Virus record (IMG/VR): IMGVR_UViG_3300031772_000247
Coordinates: 1-25,936 of that record
Direction: 5' to 3' (one strand)
Length of the DNA: 25,936 nucleotides
From: a virus
Shown here piece after piece: positions 6,695-13,601 of this stretch. A program made the translations under genes and the position numbers. Position 1 is the stretch's first letter, and each line of letters opens with the position of its first letter. The notes beneath the pieces were generated by a model. The model searched no databases, was not told the origin of the DNA, and was given only the letters and a program-made list of their open reading frames with translations.

Positions 6695-7579
6695 ATGGAC
6701 TCACAAGTTAATCCGAATAATGTGCAAGATCGAGCCGACAAGCTCGCAGCGGCTGAGAAAGCTGCTGAAATTCCCGCACCCGTTGTTCCAGTGGTGCCAG
6801 TGAAGACAGAAGAACCAGCGAAGGTAGTTGAACCCGCTGCGAAGTCACCTGAGCCAGTTAAACCCGTAGAAAAACACGAAGAACCAGCAAAACAGCCAAA
6901 TGATCCTGCTGAATTGCGAAAGTGGGCTACAAAAGCGTCCCAAGAAAACGCCGAATTAAAAAATGAGATGAAGTCTCTGAAAGCGGCCATTGAAAAGATG
7001 ACCAAAAAACCAGTTGATTATAAAGAGCTGGCGAAGAATCCTGAAGCTATCCAGAAGCAGATTGAAATTGAGCGACAAGAAGCTATTGCAGAAATGCAAG
7101 TTCAGCTCGAAGAGAAAGCTCTTCTCGCCACCAAGAATGAAACGATGGTTGAGAGAATGAAGCGGGAACAAGACACTACGAATTATCCCGAATGGAAAAG
7201 AGTGTTTCCTTTGGTCCAGAACTTAGCTGCAAACACAGATGGACGTATTAACTTCAATAAAGTCCCTGGCGATGTTCTTGATGACCTGTATCAACTCGCG
7301 TTACAGTTAAGTCCGGCTGCTGTTGTAACACCTCCGGCTCCAGAAGTGAAGCCAGAAGTGAAACCCACAGAACCAGTTGTTAAGATGTACACTGAAGCCG
7401 ATCTTGAGGCAGCCAGAAAAGATGCGTTTGCGAAAGCGCAACAGGCGTTGAAAGACGAAGCCAATGGTGCTGGTCTTGGTAGTGCCGGTAAAGGCGGTAG
7501 ACGGTCCAGTGGAGTTTCTAAGGACGCTCTTAACGAAATGCCGTTAGCTGATCTCAAACGAATGATCTCGCAAGAATAA
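6695..7579 (+). CDS. Putative capsid scaffolding protein
   Basis: A 294-residue protein immediately before the major capsid gene. Residues ~25-75 are P/V/E/K-rich and disordered, ~75-170 form a long K/E/Q/A-rich coiled coil, ~170-215 look more folded, another P/V-rich linker follows, and the C terminus is basic (GKGGRRSSG) with a short helix, EMPLADLKRMISQE. This layout is typical of scaffolds, which direct shell assembly and bind capsid protein through a basic C-terminal helix. ATG 6695 has AAGGAG at 6682-6687; an in-frame TTG at 6632 would add 21 unlikely residues. The last helix recurs in proteins encoded after the capsid gene (see findings). No protease motif was seen. Confidence 0.75.
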   Translation: MDSQVNPNNVQDRADKLAAAEKAAEIPAPVVPVVPVKTEEPAKVVEPAAKSPEPVKPVEKHEEPAKQPNDPAELRKWATKASQENAELKNEMKSLKAAIEKMTKKPVDYKELAKNPEAIQKQIEIERQEAIAEMQVQLEEKALLATKNETMVERMKREQDTTNYPEWKRVFPLVQNLAANTDGRINFNKVPGDVLDDLYQLALQLSPAAVVTPPAPEVKPEVKPTEPVVKMYTEADLEAARKDAFAKAQQALKDEANGAGLGSAGKGGRRSSGVSKDALNEMPLADLKRMISQE

Positions 7580-7592
7580 AGTTTTCAAATGC

Positions 7593-7632
7593 CCTGGGAG
7601 TTACGGAGTGGGGATTCCTGCTCGCTCCCAGG
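7593..7632 (+). other. Hairpin after the scaffold gene
   Basis: CCTGGGAG (7593-7600) pairs perfectly with CTCCCAGG (7625-7632). The loop can add about four more pairs (CGGAG at 7604-7608 with CTCG at 7621-7624, one bulge). There is no T-run after it, so a 3'-end stabiliser or processing signal is more likely than an intrinsic terminator. Confidence 0.5.
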
Positions 7633-7655
7633 CGCACCCATTTAGTGTATATAAA

Positions 7656-7674
7656 CACCATAATAGTTATGGTG
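7656..7674 (+). other. Perfect 8-bp hairpin CACCATAA/TTATGGTG
   Basis: Two perfectly complementary 8-base arms (7656-7663 and 7667-7674) with a 3-base loop TAG. It sits 24 bases after the first hairpin. As DNA it is an almost perfect 19-bp dyad and could also be a protein-binding site. Confidence 0.45.
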
Positions 7675-7716
7675 GAAATAGACAGTAAGATTTAACACGA
7701 ACCCCCATAATTCAAA

Positions 7717-7814
7717 GTACGGACAAGCTTAAAATGCCCCCGAACTGAAAGACTGGATAAGGATTAGCAGTAATGGTCGAATAAATGTCGGATAAGCAAA
7801 CGCCCCGACTGAAA
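7717..7814 (+). repeat. Tandem pair of related stem-loop motifs
   Basis: Copy A: stem 7717-7722 with 7740-7745 (GTACGG/CCGAAC, one A-A mismatch), loop 7723-7739, followed by TGAAA. Copy B: stem 7787-7791 with 7805-7809 (GTCGG/CCGAC, perfect), loop 7792-7804, followed by TGAAA. Both loops share A[C/T]AAGC…AAA[T/C]GCC. Copy A has one extra base in each arm compared with B, so the two arms changed together, as expected if the folded form matters. This looks like a duplicated RNA element in the capsid leader. I do not recognise it as a known family. Confidence 0.5.
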
Positions 7815-7834
7815 CATTCCATTATTGAAAGTAC

Positions 7835-7854
7835 CAAAACGAGCAATCGTTTTG
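7835..7854 (+). other. Perfect hairpin with GCAA tetraloop before the capsid ribosome site
   Basis: CAAAACGA (7835-7842) and TCGTTTTG (7847-7854) form a perfect 8-bp stem closed by GCAA, a GNRA tetraloop that stabilises RNA hairpins. It ends about 10 bases before AAAGG (7865-7869), the capsid ribosome site, so that site stays open. A stable hairpin just upstream of an accessible ribosome site is a known way to protect an mRNA 5' end; that role here is inference. Confidence 0.5.
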
Positions 7855-7878
7855 AGCTAACCTTAAAGGTAAATTACT

Positions 7879-8823
7879 ATGGCTCTTAATCCAAACTTGA
7901 CCAGTACCTCTGGTTTGAACGATGCGTCAGCTATTTATTACGACCGCGTTCTTCTAGAGTTCCTTAAATTCCCTCTCTTCTTCCAAGAATCCGCTGAGAA
8001 GCGGCCTATGCCAGGCAAAAACGGTACGCAAATTCAGTTCCTACGTCCAGTGACGTTGGCTGTTGCGACCACTCCCATCACTCAGGGTACGAATCCTGAC
8101 GGTGCGCTGTGGAATACCACGAAAATCTTGGCGACCCCTCTCCAGTACGGAAACTATGTGGCGTTCTCAGATCGTTTGATCCTCGAAGCGTATGATAATA
8201 TCACCGAAGCTATCCATGAAGTGCTTGGGTACAATGCCGGACTCACGTTCGACACACTCCAGCGCAATCAGATGGCCGGTAATATGACCATCCAATATAC
8301 GGGTTCCGCGATCACTGAAATCACAACTTCTGTTGCGTGTGCCGCTGTAGACTTCCGTAAAGCTGCGAAAGCTCTCCAATCTCTTGCCGTTCTTCCGTTT
8401 GAAGACGGAAGTTTCCACGGCCTCCTGCATCCGGCGACGGCTGCTGACCTCCAAGCTGATAGCACCGCTGGTGGATGGTTGGATGTCAATAAGTACATTT
8501 CTATCGACAAGAACCATGAAAAAGTTCTTCGCGGTGAAATTGGAAAACTGTTTAATATTCGCTTCCAAGCTTCCCCAAATATTGCGACTGGTGTCGGTGC
8601 TGCTACTGCCGTTACCTATCATAATTGGGTCATCGGAAAACAGGCCGTTGGGTCTGTCGATGTGGCGAATGAAGGTGTGTCAAAGATCGTTCACATGCCA
8701 GGTGATGCTGGTGTGGCTGATCCCCTCAACTTGACTGGTAGTATCGGTTACAAATTCTATTCAGTGTTCCCTGTGCTGGATAGCAACCGAGCCATCGAAG
8801 TCATTGGGACTTCAGCGTACTAA
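7879..8823 (+). CDS. Major capsid protein, N4-gp56 family
   Basis: A 314-residue protein that should form the icosahedral shell. Family-type features: an N-terminal part reading YYDRVLLEFLKFPLFFQES; the segment GTQIQFLRPVTLAVATTPITQ with a following TQGTNPDG loop; a GNYVAFSDRLILEAYDN motif; and EVLGYNAGLTFDTLQRNQM, matching the LG…D…R pattern of N4-gp56-like capsids. Length is at the short end for the family. ATG 7879 follows AAAGG at 7865-7869. The gene is isolated by a 299-base structured leader and a hairpin-rich 3' spacer, which suggests separate high-level expression. No N-terminal maturation cleavage site is evident. Confidence 0.88.
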   Translation: MALNPNLTSTSGLNDASAIYYDRVLLEFLKFPLFFQESAEKRPMPGKNGTQIQFLRPVTLAVATTPITQGTNPDGALWNTTKILATPLQYGNYVAFSDRLILEAYDNITEAIHEVLGYNAGLTFDTLQRNQMAGNMTIQYTGSAITEITTSVACAAVDFRKAAKALQSLAVLPFEDGSFHGLLHPATAADLQADSTAGGWLDVNKYISIDKNHEKVLRGEIGKLFNIRFQASPNIATGVGAATAVTYHNWVIGKQAVGSVDVANEGVSKIVHMPGDAGVADPLNLTGSIGYKFYSVFPVLDSNRAIEVIGTSAY

Positions 8824-8848
8824 TCCTTCCTAAGTTGTTTTAAAAACC

Positions 8849-8866
8849 GAGGGCTGCAAAGCTCTC
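8849..8866 (+). other. Hairpin with GCAA tetraloop after the capsid gene
   Basis: GAGGGCT (8849-8855) pairs with AGCTCTC (8860-8866) over 7 bp including one G-U wobble, with a GCAA loop, the same tetraloop as in the hairpin before the capsid gene. It begins 25 bases after the stop. It probably protects the 3' end of a capsid message or helps the next hairpin act as a terminator. Confidence 0.5.
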
Positions 8867-8867
8867 A

Positions 8868-8922
8868 GGGGTGGATGGTTCTGATGAAGTGACCTCCACA
8901 CTGGCAAGTTTTCGTCCACCCC
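8868..8922 (+). terminator. Candidate terminator or processing hairpin after the capsid gene
   Basis: GGGGTGGA (8868-8875) pairs perfectly with TCCACCCC (8915-8922). The 39-base interior contains a small hairpin AGTG/CACT (8888-8891/8899-8902). TTCTATTT follows at 8923-8930 and TTTTT at 8937-8941. The strong GC stem followed by a T-rich tract suits a leaky intrinsic terminator separating abundant capsid mRNA from later genes, but the long interior loop is atypical. It starts one base after the GCAA hairpin. Confidence 0.45.
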
Positions 8923-8958
8923 TTCTATTTAGGGAATTTTTACACAAGGAGCAATAAA

Positions 8959-9258
8959 ATGTTGATGGTAAATAAACATGATTTAGACCCAAAGTTAAAT
9001 CTTATGGGGTTAAAACGTGGCGACAAGGTTGAAGTCGAAATCGCTGACGTTAGTCCGATGGGTTTTACGCTTGATCCAAAAACGATTAAGCTTGACGAAA
9101 TGCGCGATCCTGATGAGATACGCGAGCCACTTATGAAAGCTCCAAAACCGAAGACGGCTGCGAGTATGCCTCTTCCTGACTTGAAATCTATGATTCAGCA
9201 ACCTTCACCCGTTCCTGCACCGGATTCTGTGCCGATGCCGCCTCGGACGATGATTTAA
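8959..9258 (+). CDS. Small head-associated protein with scaffold-like docking peptide
   Basis: A 99-residue protein, unrecognised as a whole. Residues 1-50 look like a small beta fold (MGLKRGDKVEVEIADVSPMG…). A linker with K and P follows, then SMPLPDLKSMIQQ at 69-81, almost the same as the last helix of the scaffold. The rest is a proline-rich tail ending MPPRTMI. GGAG about 10 bases before ATG 8959 supports the start. Position right after the capsid gene suggests a decoration (cement) or head-completion role. The shared peptide suggests it binds the shell at the scaffold's site; both are inference. Confidence 0.75.
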   Translation: MLMVNKHDLDPKLNLMGLKRGDKVEVEIADVSPMGFTLDPKTIKLDEMRDPDEIREPLMKAPKPKTAASMPLPDLKSMIQQPSPVPAPDSVPMPPRTMI

Positions 9259-9270
9259 AGGAGATTTAAA

Positions 9271-9582
9271 ATGTCCGAATTACAAGCTGTACCTAGTGAA
9301 CCTGAAAAAGCCACCACTCGCGTCACCATCAATAAGGACCAAGCGATGTCCCTAAAGATTGGCCTCGCGATTCGTTTAGAAGTTGCCGGTGAAGTGAAAG
9401 AACTTTCTCGGTGCTATAATGACAAAGAAAAATATGATGTGGTTATTGAAGATCCTATCGTTAAGAACATCACTCCGAGTGCTGATGAAAAAGAAGACGC
9501 TGAGGAATCCGACGATAAAGAAGAAAGCTTGGCTAAGGTTTCTCTCGATGATCTGAAAAAGCTCATTTCCAAGTCTGAATAA
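9271..9582 (+). CDS. Small head-associated protein, acidic linker and C-terminal docking peptide
   Basis: A 103-residue protein. Residues ~15-70 appear to be a compact beta-rich domain (TTRVTINKDQAMSLKIGLAI… then YDVVIEDPIV). Residues ~71-88 are a very acidic linker rich in D, E and K. The end, VSLDDLKKLISKSE at 90-103, matches the scaffold's last helix (PLADLKRMISQE) in spacing and hydrophobic positions. AAAGGAG lies just before ATG 9271. Like its neighbour it is a candidate cement or head-stabilising protein. The plan of folded domain, charged linker and terminal peptide fits a protein tethered to the shell. Confidence 0.75.
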   Translation: MSELQAVPSEPEKATTRVTINKDQAMSLKIGLAIRLEVAGEVKELSRCYNDKEKYDVVIEDPIVKNITPSADEKEDAEESDDKEESLAKVSLDDLKKLISKSE

Positions 9583-9597
9583 CAGAGGATAATTTTT

Positions 9598-9909
9598 ATG
9601 TTCGAGAAAGAAAAACAAGATATAATGGATGCAGAAGCACTTGTGTCCGAATTAGAGAAATTGATTGAATCAGAAAAATCTGAGGGCGAAGCTGGAAATG
9701 AATCTGACGTGCGCGAACTTGAGGAAGCTCTAGCTCACTTAAATGCGTTTATAGCTGCCGAAAATAAAGAAATAGTCGTAGAAAAGCCATCCGAAATGGT
9801 GGATATTTCCGACCAAAAGAATGTTGTCGATACAAGTGTTCTTACCGGTCCTATCGGTGGGCTAAAGAACTTTCTGATTAAAAAGCAACGCAGTAATGAA
9901 GCAAAATAA
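9598..9909 (+). CDS. Small acidic helical protein in the head cluster
   Basis: A 103-residue protein. Residues 1-60 are an E/K/A/L-rich, likely coiled-coil region. The C-terminal part contains DISDQKNVVDTSV and ends TGPIGGLKNFLIKKQRSNEAK. The GPIGGLKNFLI segment weakly resembles the peptide shared by the scaffold and the two preceding genes (hydrophobic-x-x-LK-x-hydrophobic-hydrophobic). AGAGGA precedes ATG 9598. I cannot name the family. Its place in a run of three small genes after the capsid suggests a structural or head-completion role. Confidence 0.65.
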   Translation: MFEKEKQDIMDAEALVSELEKLIESEKSEGEAGNESDVRELEEALAHLNAFIAAENKEIVVEKPSEMVDISDQKNVVDTSVLTGPIGGLKNFLIKKQRSNEAK

Positions 9910-9929
9910 ATTTTTCCTGGAGGGGAGAG

Positions 9930-10535
9930 ATGTTACAGATAACTTGGTACAAGAAACTCAGGCAACTAAACCCACGCTTGAGAGTTTGTCAGTTTGAATC
10001 ATCGGCGCATTTGCCTGGAATTTACTATATCCATGATCGGGATGGCATTGTGGATGTTTGTGCTACAGACATAGGAGATGTTCCTGCACTCCCATTGTTT
10101 AATAGAAATGGTGTATTAAACAAAAGCGGGTATCGACGGGTGATCTTCGCCTTGCTACATTTAAAGCTAACAACGCCTCAAAAAGTGAAGCGATTATTCC
10201 CTGGCTTTTTTGAAAGTCATTATCCTGGGCCGTCAAGGGTACAGACCGTTTCGACTCACCAACGATGGTCCGAGATGATGAAGGAAGAAAGAAAACGCTT
10301 CAATATTCTCGGTGATGCTCGTCAGGTTGACGTTCAAGATAGAATTGTTGATAAGATGAAAGAAATGGAGATGGACAATTTTAATCGGCGTAAAAGTGCC
10401 GCTTTATCTGGCGATCAGTTTGTTGAACTTGCAGACGATATCAAAAAGAACAGTACAGACACGGAACGAGAGAATCTCGAACGTGCAAAATTTAATTATG
10501 ATAAAGCGGTTGGAAAACGTAAAGTCATAATCTAA
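9930..10535 (+). CDS. Hypothetical protein at the end of the head cluster
   Basis: A 201-residue protein with no recognised domain. Residues 1-95 look globular with aromatic strands (ITWYKKLRQLNPRL, GIYYIHDRDGIVDV) and a repeated arginine/lysine pattern. From about 105 it is helical and highly charged (RWSEMMKEERKRF…, DKMKEMEMDNFNRRK). Size and position suggest a head-completion or head-tail joining factor, without direct evidence. GGAGGGGAGAG before ATG 9930 is a strong ribosome site. The next gene is 62 bases away, after a hairpin, so this gene may end the head cluster. Confidence 0.7.
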   Translation: MLQITWYKKLRQLNPRLRVCQFESSAHLPGIYYIHDRDGIVDVCATDIGDVPALPLFNRNGVLNKSGYRRVIFALLHLKLTTPQKVKRLFPGFFESHYPGPSRVQTVSTHQRWSEMMKEERKRFNILGDARQVDVQDRIVDKMKEMEMDNFNRRKSAALSGDQFVELADDIKKNSTDTERENLERAKFNYDKAVGKRKVII

Positions 10536-10544
10536 AAACCAAAG

Positions 10545-10575
10545 CTCAAAGTTTTCGGAAGAATGAAGACTTGAG
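10545..10575 (+). other. Hairpin between the head cluster and the surface-protein cluster
   Basis: CTCAAAGT (10545-10552) pairs with ACTTGAG (10569-10575) over 7 bp with one bulged A. The loop is 16 bases. It lies between the stop at 10535 and the AAAGGAG ribosome site of the next gene and may be an mRNA processing or partial termination point. Confidence 0.35.
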
Positions 10576-10597
10576 AAGTAATTAAAGGAGTCATACA

Positions 10598-11803
10598 ATG
10601 AGTGTTACCTTCCCCGCAGTTGTCATTAATTTCATAACCTACACCGCTAAAAGGTGGGGTCATTTTCCAACGATTTCATACTCGAATGGTGCTATAGCTG
10701 GATCTGAAGTTGTCACCGTCGATTCGTCTTTAAATATTAACGTCCAGATTCAAACTGGCGTTTCAACAAACGCCCAAATTAAGGCTGCAATAGAAGCTAC
10801 GGCCCCCACAGTGGATAATCTTGGTGCTAGCGATCTCGTTAGCGTGGTTATTACAGGTGGGCATACTGCCGATACAAATGTCACCGTTAAGAACGCAGCC
10901 CTAGCTGGTGGAACAGCTGCTGCAAAAGCTTCTCTAACGATTGGTCATTTAGTTTATGTCGCAAAAACAGCTGGTACTGCTGGAAACAATGTCAGAGTGA
11001 AATATACTTCGGGTGGTTCTTTATCTGTGAGCGTTGCCACAGATGATATTACGATTCAACTTAAAAATGACGGATCTTCAACGAACGCTCTTATTGCCGC
11101 TGCTGTAGCGGCCTCTGGTCCTGCTGATGCCTTAGTCGATGTAAAGTCGGATGGACTTGCTATGAGCTTTGTTCCTACGGCTGCAATCGCTTTAGCCTTT
11201 CTCAACCTTGCCGGTGGAACAGCTGCAGTAGTTGCCTCCCGCGTTCTTCAAGATCTTACTTATACCTCTGTCGCGACAGGAACTTCGAAGAACGGAAAAA
11301 CAATTACATACACGACAGGTGCTACTCATGGTGCTGAAGTCGTCACAGTTGATGTGAATGGAAACGTTAGTGTCCAGATAGAGAACGGTGTCTCAACGGC
11401 GACCGAAATTGAAACGGCTCTGAACCTTGTGGCTGCTTTTACAACGCCCTATGCCGTTAGCGTTTCTGGTACAGGTGGAACGGCTCAAAAAACGGTTAAT
11501 GCGGCTCCCATGACGGGTGCAGTTGGCCTGAATGATCAAGGATTCTATTCCGATCACTCTATAACTGCTCTTACTTCTTCTTTTGTACAGTTTGCTTATC
11601 CATTTATATCGAGAGTTATTACGCTCGCCAATGATGAAACTGCTGGAACAAAAGTTGTTGCTTTCAGTTTTGATGGTGTTAATCTTCATGGAACGCTGGC
11701 GTTTGCCCAGGCTATTACTTGGGATGTTACGACTGGCAAAAATATCTGGTTAAAGTATGTGACTGGTGCGCCCGCTTATAGACTAATGGTCAAGGGTGAC
11801 TAA
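10598..11803 (+). CDS. Virion protein with three ~90-residue repeats
   Basis: A 401-residue protein. Three repeats lie at about residues 13-105, 116-208 and 219-308. Each runs from a strand such as ITYTAK/LVYVAK/LTYTSV through an xVxIQL/NVQIQT/SVQIEN segment and a GVST-A-I helix to a closing AGG or TGA. Repeats of this pattern occur in phage structural proteins, probably as beta-sandwich decorations. The C terminus (310-401) is a separate beta domain. The first ~100 residues match the N terminus of the protein encoded at 13602, with 21 of the first 28 residues identical. AAAGGAG precedes ATG 10598. The stop overlaps the next start by one base. Likely a tail or capsid surface protein. Confidence 0.75.
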   Translation: MSVTFPAVVINFITYTAKRWGHFPTISYSNGAIAGSEVVTVDSSLNINVQIQTGVSTNAQIKAAIEATAPTVDNLGASDLVSVVITGGHTADTNVTVKNAALAGGTAAAKASLTIGHLVYVAKTAGTAGNNVRVKYTSGGSLSVSVATDDITIQLKNDGSSTNALIAAAVAASGPADALVDVKSDGLAMSFVPTAAIALAFLNLAGGTAAVVASRVLQDLTYTSVATGTSKNGKTITYTTGATHGAEVVTVDVNGNVSVQIENGVSTATEIETALNLVAAFTTPYAVSVSGTGGTAQKTVNAAPMTGAVGLNDQGFYSDHSITALTSSFVQFAYPFISRVITLANDETAGTKVVAFSFDGVNLHGTLAFAQAITWDVTTGKNIWLKYVTGAPAYRLMVKGD

Positions 11804-12405
11804 TGTCTGTCCTGGGCAATCTTAATGCCAACGGGGCGACCGAACCTACTCTAGATGAGGTCTTAGCCGATCTAGACAAGTTTACTTTTCTAAGCACCCG
11901 GCTTCTTGTCGATGGTAGCCAAGTTACGCAGCCTGTTAGTGGAACTTTTTGGCCGACCACACAACCTATATCGGGGAGTGTGGATGTATCAAATTTTCCG
12001 TTAACTTATCCTGTTACTGGTCCTTTAACAGACGCAGAACTTCGGGACTCGGCGGTTCCAGTTTCAGGAACAGTAACTGCTGACCAAGGAACAAGTCCGT
12101 GGGTTGTTTCAGGAACGGTGGCAACTGTTCCTGGCAGCATTGGAATAGCTACCGTTTCACGAATTGCTGTTACGAATACGGGAGCTGTTACGTTATCACT
12201 CTCTAACGCCGCTAAGACACAGGTAGTTATTTACAACGAGAGTGGGACGCTATTTGTCAAATTTGGTGCCAGCGCGTCACTTACGGATAACACCTATGTT
12301 CTGCCCCCAAATTCAACGGTGGAAGTGAACGGATACTACGGACTCATTACAGCCAGAAAAGCTTCTGGTAACTCATTTGTCGATATCACGGAGGTTGGAA
12401 TCTAA
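11803..12405 (+). CDS. Virion protein with short VSGTV-type repeats
   Basis: A 200-residue protein. Between residues ~42 and 110 it carries short degenerate repeats around [QVY]P[VI][ST]G[TSP] (QPVSGTFW, QPISGSVDV, YPVTGPL, VPVSGTVT, WVVSGTV). I recall this pattern from phage virion proteins, where it forms an extended linker or beta spiral. The C-terminal ~85 residues look like a compact beta domain (VTLSLSNAAKTQVVIYNESG…) ending DITEVGI. ATG 11803 overlaps the preceding stop by one base (TAATG). Probably a fibre-like or connecting surface protein. Confidence 0.7.
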   Translation: MSVLGNLNANGATEPTLDEVLADLDKFTFLSTRLLVDGSQVTQPVSGTFWPTTQPISGSVDVSNFPLTYPVTGPLTDAELRDSAVPVSGTVTADQGTSPWVVSGTVATVPGSIGIATVSRIAVTNTGAVTLSLSNAAKTQVVIYNESGTLFVKFGASASLTDNTYVLPPNSTVEVNGYYGLITARKASGNSFVDITEVGI

Positions 12406-12408
12406 TTT

Positions 12409-13578
12409 ATGCCTATTTATTATGGCCCCAGCAATAGCGAAACTAGCTTACTTAATCGGCTCCTTTGGGATACCGATGTTGATTGGAATAAAGGCACTCT
12501 TGGCACAGATGTCGAAGTTGTAAATTCGGGATCGTCTGCACAAATTGCGCCCAAAACAACCCTCATGCCTGGCCCTGATATTTATTTGACTTGGCACTTG
12601 AATGAAACTTCAGGGACAACGGCGGCGGATAGCTCGCAATTTAATAGACCTGGAACGCTTGTAACATTTGAAGGATATAATCCAGCTCAATGGGTGGCTG
12701 GAAAATTAAATAATGCCCTGTCCAATCCAAGTGAGAATGAAAGTAATGATTCCGTGGAGGGAGGTGACATTGCTGGTTTTGAATGGGACGAGCCTTTTAG
12801 TATCGAGTGTTGGTTCAATCAATCGCCTGGTTATGATGTAATAATTGCGGGAAATTATAATTCAACTGAGGTGAAAGGGTGGCATTTAGGAATACAAGAA
12901 GGATATTTGCGGATGAGTTTAATTGGCGGATCAGAAAATATCATTCAAACTTACTCCACCTCTATAGTAACTACTAATACATATCAACATCTTGTCGTCA
13001 CTTATGATGGAACAGGATTGGCTGCAGGAATTAAATTTTATTTAGATGGCCTTTTATTGACAAATAGTGTGTATTTGGATGGACTCGCTGAGGTTTCAAT
13101 GGTTCCGACTGCTAACACCTTTCATGTTGGGGCAATCCCGACTATTGGCGGATGGGTAGGTCAACTCGATGAATTCAATTTATATACCGTCGTTTTAAGT
13201 CAAGCAAATGTCGATTTTCGGTATAACGTGGGAGCTGGAACAGAAAGTCCAGTATTTACTCAAGCATTTTATCCAACAACCGCCTACTATGAAACAAATC
13301 CTGCGGATTCAAAAATTGCTGGCCAACTTTGGGGTGCCTTTAATTTTACAAGAACAACCCCCGCTGGGACAACGGTAGTTGTAAAAGTAAGAGTTGCAGA
13401 CGATGCTAACGCCATGGGAAGTTATGGGAGTTCTCTTGCTGCTGGTGCCGACATTAGTCTAAGTGGTCAGTTCATCCAATTCTCTGTTGACTTTACAGGA
13501 ACTGTAACTGAGAGATCGTTAGTCGATTATATTTCTGCGCTGTATGTCGCAATACCCGTTCATTCTGTTTTACCCTAA
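12409..13578 (+). CDS. LamG/concanavalin A-like domain protein, putative glycan-binding virion protein
   Basis: A 389-residue protein. Residues ~58-275 read as a LamG-type jelly roll: YLTWHLNETSGTTAADSS, then ALSNPSENESN, FSIECWFNQSP, TYQHLVVTYDGTGLAAGIKF-YLDGLL and FHVGAIP…WVGQLDEFNLYTVVLSQANV. This order of strands, including the final x-LDEF-xxY segment, is characteristic. LamG-like domains often bind sugars, so binding to host surface glycan is likely. The N-terminal ~55 residues may attach it to the particle; the C-terminal ~100 form another beta domain (GAFNFTRTTPAGTTVVVKVR…). GGAGG at 12390-12394 is rather far from ATG 12409 (14 bases). Confidence 0.8.
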   Translation: MPIYYGPSNSETSLLNRLLWDTDVDWNKGTLGTDVEVVNSGSSAQIAPKTTLMPGPDIYLTWHLNETSGTTAADSSQFNRPGTLVTFEGYNPAQWVAGKLNNALSNPSENESNDSVEGGDIAGFEWDEPFSIECWFNQSPGYDVIIAGNYNSTEVKGWHLGIQEGYLRMSLIGGSENIIQTYSTSIVTTNTYQHLVVTYDGTGLAAGIKFYLDGLLLTNSVYLDGLAEVSMVPTANTFHVGAIPTIGGWVGQLDEFNLYTVVLSQANVDFRYNVGAGTESPVFTQAFYPTTAYYETNPADSKIAGQLWGAFNFTRTTPAGTTVVVKVRVADDANAMGSYGSSLAAGADISLSGQFIQFSVDFTGTVTERSLVDYISALYVAIPVHSVLP

Positions 13579-13601
13579 AATAAATATCAAGGAGTCTTAA
13601 A

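Larger units (their letters stand above)
7580..7878 (+). promoter_or_regulatory. Structured 299-base leader before the major capsid gene
   Basis: No gene is visible here. The stretch contains five clear inverted repeats, all listed separately: a long GC-rich hairpin just after the scaffold stop, a perfect 8-bp hairpin, two related hairpins that form a direct repeat, and a perfect 8-bp hairpin with a GCAA tetraloop directly before the capsid ribosome site. It is by far the longest gap within the late gene series. Likely roles are a late promoter with a structured 5' end, RNA processing or mRNA stability for the most abundant virion protein. I found no confident -35/-10 pair; CATAAT at 7659-7664 is the nearest -10-like string. 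Confidence 0.55.

Noticed and set aside
7656-7674. Rho-independent terminator between scaffold and capsid genes
   Set aside because: Neither this hairpin nor the one at 7593-7632 is followed by a T-run.
8868-8922. Hammerhead ribozyme-like core: CTGATGA at 8881-8887 followed by a small AGTG/CACT stem inside a strong outer stem
   Set aside because: A hammerhead needs GAAA after stem II; here the sequence is GGCAAG, and only one small inner stem is present, so the three-stem architecture is missing.
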